Both the position numbers and the translations under genes were made by a program. A model generated the notes under the pieces. It saw nothing but the letters and a program-made list of their open reading frames with translations. It made no database searches and was not told the origin of the DNA. A stretch of DNA of 64,000 nt, taken from Mesorhizobium sp. B2-4-15. GTDB lineage: Bacteria > Pseudomonadota > Alphaproteobacteria > Rhizobiales > Rhizobiaceae. Below are positions 18,104-26,744 of the stretch, piece after piece; the stretch's first letter is position 1, and each line of letters starts with the position of its first letter. The stretch lies in contig NZ_VFUZ01000024.1 in assembly GCF_006658505.1 (NCBI RefSeq), positions 1 to 64,000 on the forward strand, in the 5' to 3' direction.

Positions 18104-19135
18104 TTACTTCTTCAGGTCAGCCGAGGTCTTCATGCACTTTGCCGGCGGCTGCAGCGCGTTGACGGCATCCCATTTGATGGTACGGATCTTGCCGTCATAA
18201 TCGTAGTACTTGTTCCAGTCCTCGCCGTTCATCGGCGCGGTCGGGCTGACGATGTGCTCCGGCACTTCCTCTTTGTTGAAGAGCTTGACCGCCGCATCGA
18301 TGGCGGTGAAGCCTTCCTTCTCCGGGAACATCGCGGCTTCGATACGGTAGGACGGCTCGTTCTGCATCGCGTTGATGAAGGCAAGGCCTTCGCCGCCAGT
18401 GCCGACGGTCAACAGGCCGTCCTGCGACTTGCCAGCCGCCTTCCAGGCCTGCAGGCCGCCCAGCGAGGATGAATCGTTGATGCCGTAGATGATGTTGATG
18501 TCGGCGTTCTTGGCGAGGGCCGCCGATGACACTTCCAGCGCGCGGTCCGGGTTGCCGCCACCATCGAGGTCGTGGACCATGACCGCATCAGGAACGATGG
18601 TCTTCAGCCCGTCCATGAAGCCGTGCGAGCGCAGCACCGTGGCCGAAAGCAGCGGCAGGCCGACATTCATCACCTTGGCAACGCCGCCGAGCTTTTCCTT
18701 GGCATATTTGCCGGCTTCGACGCCCGACATGTAGCCGGTGTCGTAATCGCAGATGGCGACCATCGTGGTCATGCCCTTGACCGGGTTTCCCTCGAGCACA
18801 ACGGGGATGTTGGCGGCTTTGGCCTGACGCAGCAGCGGCACCACGCCTTCCTCGTTCACCGGGGTGATGATCAGCACGTCGACGCCCTTGGCGATAAAGT
18901 CCTCGGCCGCGGCGACCTGCTTCGATATATCGAGATTGGCGTCCTGCACCTCGACCTCGATGCCGAGTTCCTTGCCGTGAGCCTTCATGCCCTTGATGAC
19001 GTTCTGGTACCACTCGTGGGTGGCGTAGTTGGTGACGTAGCCGATGCGCTTGGGCATGTTCTCGGCATGCGCGGCTGCCGCGCTCATCGCCAGCACGGCG
19101 GCGGATGCGAACAGGATTGACTTGGACCAGTGCAT
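18104..19135 (-). CDS. Periplasmic sugar-binding protein (RbsB-like, Peripla_BP_4)
   Basis: The 343-residue precursor starts with a clear Sec signal peptide ending AAAAHA (cleavage near residue 24). The mature part has the two-lobe type I binding-protein pattern: GYVTNYATHEWYQNVIKGM, ADINIIYGINDSSSLGGLQA and GTGGEGLAFINAM. It captures a sugar or polyol in the periplasm and feeds the transporter encoded downstream. The start ATG at 19135 is supported by GGGAGAAG just upstream; the frame is open further but lacks a signal peptide there. Ligand identity cannot be assigned. Confidence 0.92.
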   Translation of the reverse strand: MHWSKSILFASAAVLAMSAAAAHAENMPKRIGYVTNYATHEWYQNVIKGMKAHGKELGIEVEVQDANLDISKQVAAAEDFIAKGVDVLIITPVNEEGVVPLLRQAKAANIPVVLEGNPVKGMTTMVAICDYDTGYMSGVEAGKYAKEKLGGVAKVMNVGLPLLSATVLRSHGFMDGLKTIVPDAVMVHDLDGGGNPDRALEVSSAALAKNADINIIYGINDSSSLGGLQAWKAAGKSQDGLLTVGTGGEGLAFINAMQNEPSYRIEAAMFPEKEGFTAIDAAVKLFNKEEVPEHIVSPTAPMNGEDWNKYYDYDGKIRTIKWDAVNALQPPAKCMKTSADLKK

Positions 19136-19163
19136 TTTCTTCTCCCAGGTTTTATCGCTTTTG

Positions 19164-20015
19164 TTAATCGCTGAACGGGTAGTCCCGCCGTTCCGGGTCG
19201 GCACGTAAGGAAGAGGTGGATTCGCCCCAGCCGAGCGCCGCCGATATCTTTTCGGCGGCGGCCCGGGTGCGCTCGAAGACGGTATCGCGGTCGAACCGCG
19301 CCGCCTTCTGCGGCAGCAGCGGAACGGTGAGCGCGGCAATGACGGCGCCGGTGTGGTCGCGCACCGGCATCGAGATGTTGGTGCAGGCTTCGACCGCCAG
19401 CGAGGCACGCATCTCGTAACCGAGCCTGGCAACCTCGTTCAGCCGCGCTTCGATTTCGGCCCGGCTGCCCTGGCCTTCGCCGGCGGCCACGATGCGCTCG
19501 ACGATGCGGTCGCGCTCGGCGCGGTTCGAATGGGCAAGCAGCACGGCACCCGAGCTGGTTTCGAGGATCGGAAAATGCGACCCCAACGCCACCGAATAAC
19601 GCATGGGCAGCGGTGAATCGATCTGCAGAACCACCAGCGCATTCTGGCCTTCGCGCACCACGAGGTGGCAGCTCTGGTCGGCATTGGCGGTCAATTCGCG
19701 CATCACCGGCAGCGCGCATTCGACAAGCCGGTTCACCGGCGGATGCATGTGCGCCAGTTCGAACAGCTTCAGCGAGAGCCGGAAGCGGTCCGATTGCATG
19801 CGGAAGATGTAGCCGCGCTTCTCCAAGAGAAGCAGAATGCGGTAAATCTCGTGGATGGAGCGGCCAAGGCCGGTCGCGATCTCGGTCTGGGTCAGCGTTT
19901 CGGCGCTGGTCGCCATGAACTCCAGAACGTCGAGCGCTTTCTCCACCGCCGGCACGCGATAGCCATTGCGGCCGCTTTCGCTGTCGTCCAGGGTCTCGGC
20001 AACGCTGGCGGCCAT
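19164..20015 (-). CDS. IclR-family transcriptional regulator
   Basis: The 283-residue regulator has an N-terminal winged helix (VEKALDVLEFM, TQTEIATGLGRSIHEIYRIL) and the IclR effector domain with SSGAVLLAHS and IAALTVPLLPQ. IclR proteins bind small-molecule effectors and repress or activate nearby catabolic operons. Its ATG shares one base with the stop of the upstream gene (TAATG), so the two are translationally coupled. It is the obvious local regulator of the sugar importer and CoA enzymes; direct repeats at 21217-21249 are candidate binding sites. Confidence 0.9.
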   Translation of the reverse strand: MAASVAETLDDSESGRNGYRVPAVEKALDVLEFMATSAETLTQTEIATGLGRSIHEIYRILLLLEKRGYIFRMQSDRFRLSLKLFELAHMHPPVNRLVECALPVMRELTANADQSCHLVVREGQNALVVLQIDSPLPMRYSVALGSHFPILETSSGAVLLAHSNRAERDRIVERIVAAGEGQGSRAEIEARLNEVARLGYEMRASLAVEACTNISMPVRDHTGAVIAALTVPLLPQKAARFDRDTVFERTRAAAEKISAALGWGESTSSLRADPERRDYPFSD

Positions 20016-21154
20016 TAGGCGATGCTCCGTTCCGGTTGCCTGGTTTCGCGGTAGAGGCGATTGACGTGGTCCGCGAGTTCGGCCGCCGATAGATCGCCGT
20101 CTATCGCTGCGGCCGCATGCGGCGCGCATTCGCGGAAGAAGGTGATGAAACCCGGATGCGTCGGACGCAGATAGGAGGAGCTGATCGTCCGCAGCGTGGA
20201 GGAGAAGAAATCACCGGAGAGACCGTTGACCCCAGCGTCCTTCCAGGCAGCCAACGATCCGGGCTGTCCGCCCGCCTTCACGTAGTCGCCCCGCTGGTAT
20301 TCGGGCGAGCACAGGAACAGCGCGTAGTCGATCGCGGCCTGCTTGTGCTTCGACTGGGCGCTGACGCCGATACCGGCACCACCGAGCAAGGCGCCGGCGG
20401 CGTGCGGGGTCGGCACGTCGGCAAAGCGCAGATACGGCCTGTCGATTTTCGAGGCGTAGTTCACATAGCCGAATGCGAACGGCACATAGACCACATCGTC
20501 ATGCGCGATCATGTGATCGTAGCAGCGGATCGGGTTCCATTTCGATGAGTTCGGATGCGACAGCGCCGCAAGCTCCCGCAATTGCCCGATCGCCTGCTCG
20601 ACCCTTTCCCTGGCAATGAATTGCTCGCCCTTCTCCTGTGGGCTGCCAAGCGTCAGAAGCATGCACATGGCATCCGTCGGTACGAACGGCAGGCCGAGCC
20701 ACTTGCCGTCCCTGCGCGCGCGCTGGCCGAGTTCGACCACCTCTTCATGCGTGCGCGGCACCGGTCCGTAGCGCTCCAGAAGATCAGGACGGTAGGAGGC
20801 GACCTGGCAAGCGGCGTCGATCGGCAGCGCCCACTGGCGCCCGTTCTTTTCGTAAGAGCGCCAGGAGGCACCGACTGAATCGTTTTCGAAGAAGCGGATT
20901 TGCTCGGCCGACAAATAGGCATCGAACGGCACCATCAGTTCGTCCTGCGCGATGTCGCCGATGAAGGGATGGTCGAACACGACCAGGTCATAGGTGCCTA
21001 GCACCAGGCCGAGGGCGCCCTCGCCGAACTCATAGAGGCTGCGGCGGTCCCACTCGATTTCCAGGCCAGGATTGCCAGCGCGATAGGGCGCGACGCTGGC
21101 GTCCAGCGGACCCCAGCAACGTCGATGATCCCACGCAAGACCACGCAGTCTTGT
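20015..21154 (-). CDS. Family 1-like solute-binding protein without signal peptide
   Basis: The 379-residue product resembles extracellular solute-binding proteins (SBP_bac_1): VVFDHPFIGD, EKNGRQWALPIDAACQVA, YALFLCSPEYQRGDY and GGQPGSLAAWKD. It begins MTRLRGLAWDHRRCWGP with no hydrophobic signal sequence. The start at 21154 follows a GGGAGGAA site by about ten bases; a longer start at 21223 also gives no signal peptide. The gene is translationally coupled to the IclR regulator and has no dedicated permease partner of its own class. It may act in the cytoplasm as a ligand sensor or scavenger, which is inference. Confidence 0.75.
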   Translation of the reverse strand, partial: TRLRGLAWDHRRCWGPLDASVAPYRAGNPGLEIEWDRRSLYEFGEGALGLVLGTYDLVVFDHPFIGDIAQDELMVPFDAYLSAEQIRFFENDSVGASWRSYEKNGRQWALPIDAACQVASYRPDLLERYGPVPRTHEEVVELGQRARRDGKWLGLPFVPTDAMCMLLTLGSPQEKGEQFIARERVEQAIGQLRELAALSHPNSSKWNPIRCYDHMIAHDDVVYVPFAFGYVNYASKIDRPYLRFADVPTPHAAGALLGGAGIGVSAQSKHKQAAIDYALFLCSPEYQRGDYVKAGGQPGSLAAWKDAGVNGLSGDFFSSTLRTISSSYLRPTHPGFITFFRECAPHAAAAIDGDLSAAELADHVNRLYRETRQPERSIA

Positions 21155-21216
21155 CATTTCAGGCAATTCCTCCCTGGAACCGGGCATCTCCACCCGGCCC
21201 GCTTTAGTAGCAGGTA

Positions 21217-21249
21217 TTTTCACATGTACAAGTAACTTTTACATATGCA
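21217..21249. promoter_or_regulatory. Direct repeats, candidate IclR operator/promoter
   Basis: TTTTCACATGTACA (21217-21230) and TTTTACATATGCA (21237-21249) form an imperfect direct repeat with a 20-bp period, close to two helical turns. Each copy contains a small palindrome (ACATGT, CATATG). The block is AT-rich and lies 60-95 bp upstream of the chosen start of the binding-protein/IclR operon. The pattern is visible; the regulator assignment is inferred. Confidence 0.45.
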
Positions 21250-21274
21250 AACAGCCACTCGCCTACCGGGGGCT

Positions 21275-22459
21275 TCACGCCAGTTCGAACCGCTCCACGG
21301 CGCGCATGATGCCGCGCAGTTCGGCGAGGCCTTTGAGCCGGCCGATCAGCGAGTATCCTGGATTGATCTTTTCCTTGCCGATGTCGTCGGCCAGCAGATG
21401 GCCGTGGTCCGGCCGCATTGGAATGCGCCAGTCCGCACGGCCTTCCTTCCGCCGGCGCGCCTCTTCCTGCATCAAAGCGAGGATGACGTGCGCCATGTCG
21501 GTGCCACCCTCGAGATGCTCGGCCTCGTGGAACGAGCCGTCCTCCTCGATGGTGATGTTGCGCAGATGCACGAAATGGATGCGGTCGGCGAATTCCTTGA
21601 TCATGGCGACAATGTCGTTGTCGGCACGCGTGCCGTAGGAGCCGGTGCAGAAGGTCAGCCCATTGGCCGGGCTGTCGACGGCATTGAGGATGAAACGCGC
21701 ATCCTCAGCAGTCGAAACGACGCGCGGCAGGCCATAGAGCGAGAATGGCGGATCGTCAGGATGGATGCACATGCGCACCCCCTCGTCTTCGGCCGCCGGA
21801 ATGATCTCGCGCAGGAACCAGGCAAGGTTGTCGCGCAACTCCTTCGGCCCGATCGCATCGTATTCCGCCAAGGCCTCGCGAAAACTGTCCCTGTTATAGC
21901 TGCGCTCGGTCGCCGGCAGGCCGGCGATAAGGTTGCGCTCGATCTGGTCGATCCGCTCTGGCGTCAGCACCTTCAGCCGCTTCTCGGCCTCGGCAATGCG
22001 CGCCGGCATATAGCTGGCGGCGCCATTCTTGCGCTGCAGCACGAAAAGATCGTAGGCGGCGAAGTCGATGGCGTCGAAGCGCAGCGCGTAGCCCGTCGTC
22101 GGCAGGCGATACATCAAGTCGGTGCGGGTCCAGTCCACCACCGGCATGAAATTGTAGCAGATCGTCTTGATGCCGGCCTTGGCGAGCGCGCGGATGCTGT
22201 CGCGATAATAGCCGGCATAACGCTCGCGTTCGGGCGCGCCGATCTTGAAGGAATTATGGACCGGGATGCTCTCGACGACCGACCATGTCAGGCCGGCTGC
22301 CTCGATGATCCGCTTGCGCTCGAGCACTTCGGCCTCAGGCCAGGCCCTGCCGTCGTAGATGTGGTGAAGGGCTGAAACCACACCGGTGGCGCCAGCCTGC
22401 TTGACATGCTCAAGCGTCACCGGATCATCCGGACCATACCAGCGCCAACACTGTTCCAT
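21275..22459 (-). CDS. uxuA: Mannonate dehydratase
   Basis: The 394-residue TIM-barrel enzyme converts D-mannonate to 2-keto-3-deoxygluconate. Diagnostic segments are [20 protein letters not shown] at the N-terminus, [15 protein letters not shown], and the metal-site motifs [24 protein letters not shown] and RPDHGHLL. Length matches UxuA. It is transcribed divergently from the GntR regulator gene at 22599, and the shared 139-bp region holds GntR-type operator sequences. It is separated from the following binding-protein gene by a regulatory gap, so it may be its own unit. Confidence 0.93.
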   Translation of the reverse strand: MEQCWRWYGPDDPVTLEHVKQAGATGVVSALHHIYDGRAWPEAEVLERKRIIEAAGLTWSVVESIPVHNSFKIGAPERERYAGYYRDSIRALAKAGIKTICYNFMPVVDWTRTDLMYRLPTTGYALRFDAIDFAAYDLFVLQRKNGAASYMPARIAEAEKRLKVLTPERIDQIERNLIAGLPATERSYNRDSFREALAEYDAIGPKELRDNLAWFLREIIPAAEDEGVRMCIHPDDPPFSLYGLPRVVSTAEDARFILNAVDSPANGLTFCTGSYGTRADNDIVAMIKEFADRIHFVHLRNITIEEDGSFHEAEHLEGGTDMAHVILALMQEEARRRKEGRADWRIPMRPDHGHLLADDIGKEKINPGYSLIGRLKGLAELRGIMRAVERFELA

Positions 22460-22478
22460 GAAGCCTCCTAATCGTCAG

Positions 22479-22579
22479 ATGGTGCAAACCATATTGTTGG
22501 ACCACAACCCTGTCAACAGCACCTTTTTGCAACCCTGCAGTTGATTTCCTTCCAATCAAACTCTAATCTGGTCCAACAA
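22479..22579. promoter_or_regulatory. GntR-family operator sites in the uxuA/gntR divergent region
   Basis: TTGTTGGACCA (22494-22504) and its exact reverse complement TGGTCCAACAA (22569-22579) each match the FadR-subfamily pattern TNGTNNNACNA. A further palindrome ATGGT-GCAA-ACCAT lies at 22479-22492. One site flanks uxuA and the other sits seven bases before the regulator's ribosome binding site. The divergently encoded GntR protein is the natural candidate to bind them and control both directions. Confidence 0.7.
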
Positions 22580-22598
22580 ATAAACAAGGAGGTAGCCG

Positions 22599-23378
22599 TT
22601 GGAACAGGCTGGGCACGATCTGGCGGAAGATGCCGGCGTCAGCAGCTCTGCCGTCGACCAGACGGTGCGGCAGATCCTCGACCTCATTCGCAACCGCGCC
22701 ATGTCCGTTGGCGACGTCCTGCCTACCGAGCGGGAACTCGGCGAATTGTTCGGCGCCAGCCGCAACACGATACGCGAGGCGCTGCGCACCATCCGCACCT
22801 ACGGGCTGATCGATCCCAAGCCGCGTGTCGGCGCGGTGCTGGCCGATCGCCAGAATGTCGCGATCCAGAATTTTTTCGCCGCGCAGATGGACATCTCCAA
22901 GACGTCGTTCAACGACATCCAGGGATTTCGCCGCATTATCGAGGTGAGCATCGGCGACCACATCATTCTCAACGCCAGCGTCGCCGAACTCGGCGCCCTG
23001 GATGAGGTCAACGGCCTGATAGAAACCGCCAAGGATGTCCAGGAAGCCGCGCAGCGCGATTTCGATTTCCACATGGCGCTGATGAAGCTCGCCGGCAACC
23101 GCATGCTGGTGCAGACGTACCAGTTCCTATCGCCCGTCATCCAGCACATCATGACCGTCGGCAAATCGATCCGCCCGGTGCTCGGTGAAACACGCCGTGC
23201 CCATGGCGAGATTATCGCCGCGCTGCGCGCACGCGACCGCATCGCCTACAGCTACCTGATGAGCCGGCATCTCGATTTCGGCTTGCGCTTCGTCCCGGAC
23301 GATCTCGAAAATGCCCGCGCCGCGCCGATGGTGCCGTCGCCAGACATGTCATCTTCCAAGGATTTGCCCCATGCTTGA
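22599..23378 (+). CDS. GntR/FadR-family transcriptional regulator
   Basis: The 259-residue regulator has an N-terminal winged helix (VLPTERELGELFGASRNTI) and an FCD-type all-helical ligand domain with DFDFHMALMKLAGNRML, the Asp/His pattern that often binds a metal and an organic acid. The start is a TTG preceded at six bases by a perfect AAGGAGG (22586-22592). Its gene overlaps the next one by eight bases, so it heads an operon with sugar-acid enzymes and sits divergent to uxuA. Its probable effector is a sugar acid such as a uronate or aldonate. Confidence 0.9.
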   Translation: MEQAGHDLAEDAGVSSSAVDQTVRQILDLIRNRAMSVGDVLPTERELGELFGASRNTIREALRTIRTYGLIDPKPRVGAVLADRQNVAIQNFFAAQMDISKTSFNDIQGFRRIIEVSIGDHIILNASVAELGALDEVNGLIETAKDVQEAAQRDFDFHMALMKLAGNRMLVQTYQFLSPVIQHIMTVGKSIRPVLGETRRAHGEIIAALRARDRIAYSYLMSRHLDFGLRFVPDDLENARAAPMVPSPDMSSSKDLPHA

Positions 23379-24156
23379 TTTTGAGAACAAGGTTGCGCTG
23401 GTGACCGGCACGACCGGCATCGCGCTCGCCACCGCAAGGCGCCTGGCCCAAGGGGGTGCTGCGATCATCGCCTGCGGCATCGACCGGACAGCCAACACCG
23501 CCATGCAGGAAAGCCTCGCCAAGGCCGGAGCCAAGGCGCTGGTGCAGACCGTGGATGTTTCCGTCTCCGACCAGGTTCGCGATGCGGTCGCGGCCGGTGT
23601 CGCGAAGTTCGGCGGCATCGACATCATCGTCAATTCCGCCGCGGTCCATCCCTACGGAACCGCGACGACGACCGACTGGGAAACCTGGAACCGGGCGATG
23701 ACGGTCAATGTCGGCTCGATCTATCTGACCGCGCATTTCGGCATCCCGGAAATGGTCAAGCGCGGCGGCGGCGCCATCGTCAACGTCGCTTCGGTGCAGG
23801 GCTTTGCCTGTCAGCAGAACGTCGCCGCCTATGCGACGACCAAAGGCGCCATCCACACGCTGACACGTTCGCTGGCGCTCGACTACGCGGCTTCAGGCGT
23901 CCGGGTCAATTCGGTGAGCCCGGGTTCGATCCGCACGCCGATCCTCGAGAAAGCCGCGCGCGGCGACAATGGCAGCGATGCCGATGTCGAAGAGGCCTAC
24001 AGGCGCTTCGGCGCGGCCCATCCGCTCGGCCGCATCGGCGAACCGGAAGAGGTGGCGGAGTTCATCGCTTTCCTGTGCTCGTCCAAGGCCGGCTTCTGCA
24101 CCGGCGCCGATTACAAGATCGACGGCGGCCTGACCGCCGGCATCGGTGTGAAGTAG
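23371..24156 (+). CDS. Short-chain dehydrogenase/reductase
   Basis: The 261-residue SDR has TGTTGIALATARRL as cofactor motif, where the middle glycine of the usual G-x3-G-x-G is replaced. It also has NSAAVHPYG, catalytic Ser in VASVQGF, YATTK and the C-terminal TGADYKIDGGLT. It probably oxidises or reduces a sugar acid in the same pathway as the two mannonate-dehydratase-like enzymes. The ATG at 23371 overlaps the end of the regulator gene; the frame is open further upstream but that region codes for the regulator. Confidence 0.88.
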   Translation: MLDFENKVALVTGTTGIALATARRLAQGGAAIIACGIDRTANTAMQESLAKAGAKALVQTVDVSVSDQVRDAVAAGVAKFGGIDIIVNSAAVHPYGTATTTDWETWNRAMTVNVGSIYLTAHFGIPEMVKRGGGAIVNVASVQGFACQQNVAAYATTKGAIHTLTRSLALDYAASGVRVNSVSPGSIRTPILEKAARGDNGSDADVEEAYRRFGAAHPLGRIGEPEEVAEFIAFLCSSKAGFCTGADYKIDGGLTAGIGVK

Positions 24157-24160
24157 AAAC

Positions 24161-25279
24161 ATGAAGATCGGTCTTGGCCTTTACCGGGAGTCGCTGACCC
24201 CGGACAATTTCCGTTTCGCGCGGCAGGCGGGCGCGTCTCACATTGTTGCCCACCTCACCAATTATTTTCGCGGCCGCGACCCTTCGCTGTCAGCCGGCAG
24301 CGAGAAAGAAGGCTGGGGTGACTGCTCCACCGATGAACTTTGGAGCTACGAGGATTTCGCCGGCCTGGTGAAGACGGTGCGCGAGAATGGGCTGGAAATC
24401 GCGGCGATCGAGAATTTCTCGCCGCGCTTCTGGTCCGATGTGCTGCTCGGCGGACCCGACAGGGCAAAGCAGATCGAAGGGTTGAAGCGCCTTGTCCGCG
24501 ATGCCGGGCGCGCCGGCATTCCCTGCATCGGCTATAATTTTTCCATTGCCGGTGTCTGGGGCTGGTCGCGGGGACCGTTCGCGCGCGGCGAGGCGATGTC
24601 GGTGGGGCTCGACCTCTCGGCCATCGACCCCGATCTACCCCTTCCCGACGGTGTGGTCTGGAACATGCGCTACCGCGCCGGACGGCCGGATTCCGAACCG
24701 GTGAAAGTCACCAGCGACGAGCTTTGGCAGCGGCTTGACACCTTCCTGCGCGAGATCGTGCCGGTGGCCGAGGAGGCCGGCGTCGTGATGGCGGCGCATC
24801 CCGACGATCCGCCGGCCGAGGCGCTGCGCGACGCGGCGCGGCTCGTCAACCGGCCGGAGAAATACGACCGGCTGATGGACATCGTCGATTCACCGTCCAA
24901 CGGGCTCGAACTCTGCCTCGGCTCGCTGCAGGAAATGCCAGGCGCCGACGGCATATACGAACATGTCCGCCGCTTCGCGCAGCGCAAGCGTATCGGCTAC
25001 ATCCACTTCCGCAACGTGCGCGGCAAGGTGCCCAGATACCACGAGACCTTTGTCGACGACGGCGACATCGACATGGCCGAGATCGTGCGCATCCTGCGCG
25101 ACGAGGGCTATGACGGCGTGATGATTCCCGACCATACGCCGGAAATGTCCTGCGACGCGCCCTGGCATGCCGGAAAGGCTTTTGCCCTCGGCTACATGCG
25201 CGCGCTGGTCCAGAACGCCGCATCGCTCGGGCCCTCCCGCACCATCCAATCAACCAGCGCCCGGAGGCAAGCCTCATGA
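24161..25279 (+). CDS. Mannonate dehydratase-like TIM-barrel protein (UxuA paralogue)
   Basis: The 372-residue protein is related to UxuA but clearly divergent. It keeps the metal-site landmarks AAHPDDPP, LCLGSLQEM, YIHFRNV and IPDHTPEM. The N-terminus reads MKIGLGLYRESLTPDNFRF and the middle insert CIGYNFSIAGVWGWSRGPF differs from uxuA. It may dehydrate a different aldonate. Its gene starts five bases after the dehydrogenase stop and overlaps the RraA-like gene by four bases. Two such paralogues on either side of one GntR gene suggest two related substrates or successive steps. Confidence 0.85.
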   Translation: MKIGLGLYRESLTPDNFRFARQAGASHIVAHLTNYFRGRDPSLSAGSEKEGWGDCSTDELWSYEDFAGLVKTVRENGLEIAAIENFSPRFWSDVLLGGPDRAKQIEGLKRLVRDAGRAGIPCIGYNFSIAGVWGWSRGPFARGEAMSVGLDLSAIDPDLPLPDGVVWNMRYRAGRPDSEPVKVTSDELWQRLDTFLREIVPVAEEAGVVMAAHPDDPPAEALRDAARLVNRPEKYDRLMDIVDSPSNGLELCLGSLQEMPGADGIYEHVRRFAQRKRIGYIHFRNVRGKVPRYHETFVDDGDIDMAEIVRILRDEGYDGVMIPDHTPEMSCDAPWHAGKAFALGYMRALVQNAASLGPSRTIQSTSARRQAS

Positions 25280-25977
25280 CCACATCCACCCGCCTCTATG
25301 CAGACGACGCTGAAATGTACCGTCTGTTTGAGAAGGAGCTCTTTGTCGCGGTCGTCGGAGACGTGATGGACACGCTTGGGCTGCAGCATCAGTTCCTGCC
25401 GCCCGTGTTCAAGCCTGTCGACGAGAAGACGCGGCTGCTCGGCCGGGCCATGCCGGTGCTGGAAACCGATATTTTTCCATCAAGTGAGCCGACGCGCAAT
25501 CCGCTGATGACCAAGCCGTTCGGGCTGATGTTCGAGGCACTTGACGATTTGAAGCCCGGCGAGATCTACGTCGCCAGCGGCGCCTCGCCCCGCTACGCGC
25601 TGTGGGGCGAATTGATGTCGACGCGAGCGAAAATCCTCGGCGCGCATGGCGCGCTGGTCGACGGTTTTGCCCGCGACACGGACGGCATCAAGGCGCTGGG
25701 TTTCCCTTGCTTCTGCACCGGCTACTACGCGCAGGACCAAGGCGTGCGCGGCAAGGTCGTCGATTATCGCTGCGCAGTCGAAATCGGCGGCGTGCGGATC
25801 GAACCGGGGACACTGCTGTTTGGCGACAAGGAAGGTGTCCTCGTCGTTCCACGGCAAACCGAGGAAGAGGTGGTGCGGTTGGCCCTGGAAAAGGTGCGCG
25901 GCGAAAAGCTCGTCGCCAGGGCGATCCGCGAGGGCATGAGCGCGGTGGAGGCGTACAGGACCTTCGGCATCATGTGA
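25276..25977 (+). CDS. RraA-family aldolase-like protein
   Basis: The 233-residue protein has the RraA/HMG-aldolase signature: GDVMDTLG near the N-terminus, GALVDGFARDTDGIKALGF with the conserved Asp-Gly and Arg-Asp, and LFGDKEGVLVVPR. Family enzymes perform retro-aldol or decarboxylation reactions on 2-oxo acids; the RNase E-inhibitor role of E. coli RraA is not implied here. At 233 residues it is longer than RraA (about 160) and like the aldolase group. As last gene of the operon (ATGA overlap with the dehydratase) it probably cleaves a keto-deoxy sugar acid. Confidence 0.85.
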   Translation: MTTSTRLYADDAEMYRLFEKELFVAVVGDVMDTLGLQHQFLPPVFKPVDEKTRLLGRAMPVLETDIFPSSEPTRNPLMTKPFGLMFEALDDLKPGEIYVASGASPRYALWGELMSTRAKILGAHGALVDGFARDTDGIKALGFPCFCTGYYAQDQGVRGKVVDYRCAVEIGGVRIEPGTLLFGDKEGVLVVPRQTEEEVVRLALEKVRGEKLVARAIREGMSAVEAYRTFGIM

Positions 25978-26007
25978 TTTCCGATGGAGCCCTGATGCTC
26001 AGCTGTT

Positions 26008-26613
26008 TCACGCCCTCAATGTCCGCAAGGTGATCGAATAGCGATGCTCGGCAAGCGGTGGGATGCTGTGCTCCCATTCGGTGCGCGAAGGGCCTGTCAT
26101 GAGATAGGCTGACCTCGGCTCGACCAAAATGGTCCGGCGGTCCCACCCGTCACTGTTCTTTCGACGAAGCCGGAAGCTGCAGAGCGCCAGCAGCGAGACG
26201 CCAGCCACATCTTCGAAATGCGGCTTGTCGCGATGCCAGCCGATGCCGGCACCAGGCCGGTATTCATTGATCAGCACCTGCGCGAAGGCCTCGGCAGGCC
26301 GGCGCGCAAAGGCCGCGACCTTCTCGCGCAAAGGCAGCAGAAAATCGGGGATCGGCGGCGCCTCGACGACTTCGCGCCGATCGTAATCGTAGCGCAGGCC
26401 GAACCCGACGACGCGCCGGTTTGCGAGATGGCCATGGAAATCGAACGCCTGGAAAGGCAGTTCTTCCAGATGCTGGACGAGCTGTGTCTCTTCCTGCGGG
26501 GTGATCAATCCGGCCTGGTAGGCGAACCCCTCCGGCAGATCCGAGGCATCGCCAAAGAGATCGTGCTGGAGTGCGACGTTGCGGGCGGTGGCTTTCGATT
26601 TGAGCGGCGACAT
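26008..26613 (-). CDS. AlkB-like 2-oxoglutarate/Fe(II) dioxygenase
   Basis: The roughly 200-residue protein has the full AlkB core: INEYRPGAGIGWHRDKP with the HxD iron ligands, the distal iron His in EWEHSIPP and RYSITLR with both oxoglutarate-binding arginines. AlkB enzymes remove methyl groups from damaged bases by oxidation, releasing formaldehyde. The start is uncertain: an ATG at 26613 is used here, and a TTG at 26643 adds ten residues. It is a single-gene unit, convergent with the RraA operon. Confidence 0.9.
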   Translation of the reverse strand: MSPLKSKATARNVALQHDLFGDASDLPEGFAYQAGLITPQEETQLVQHLEELPFQAFDFHGHLANRRVVGFGLRYDYDRREVVEAPPIPDFLLPLREKVAAFARRPAEAFAQVLINEYRPGAGIGWHRDKPHFEDVAGVSLLALCSFRLRRKNSDGWDRRTILVEPRSAYLMTGPSRTEWEHSIPPLAEHRYSITLRTLRA

Positions 26614-26744
26614 CCCGCCTAGATGGTGAGGAGCGTACCCCAAGGCAATATCGGCACCCGCTCCAGACGTGACACAGATTATGGCTGCACGGAACCAGAC
26701 GTTGCCCTGGCGGATTTATCCGGCTGAGCAGTCAGGTTGCCAAG

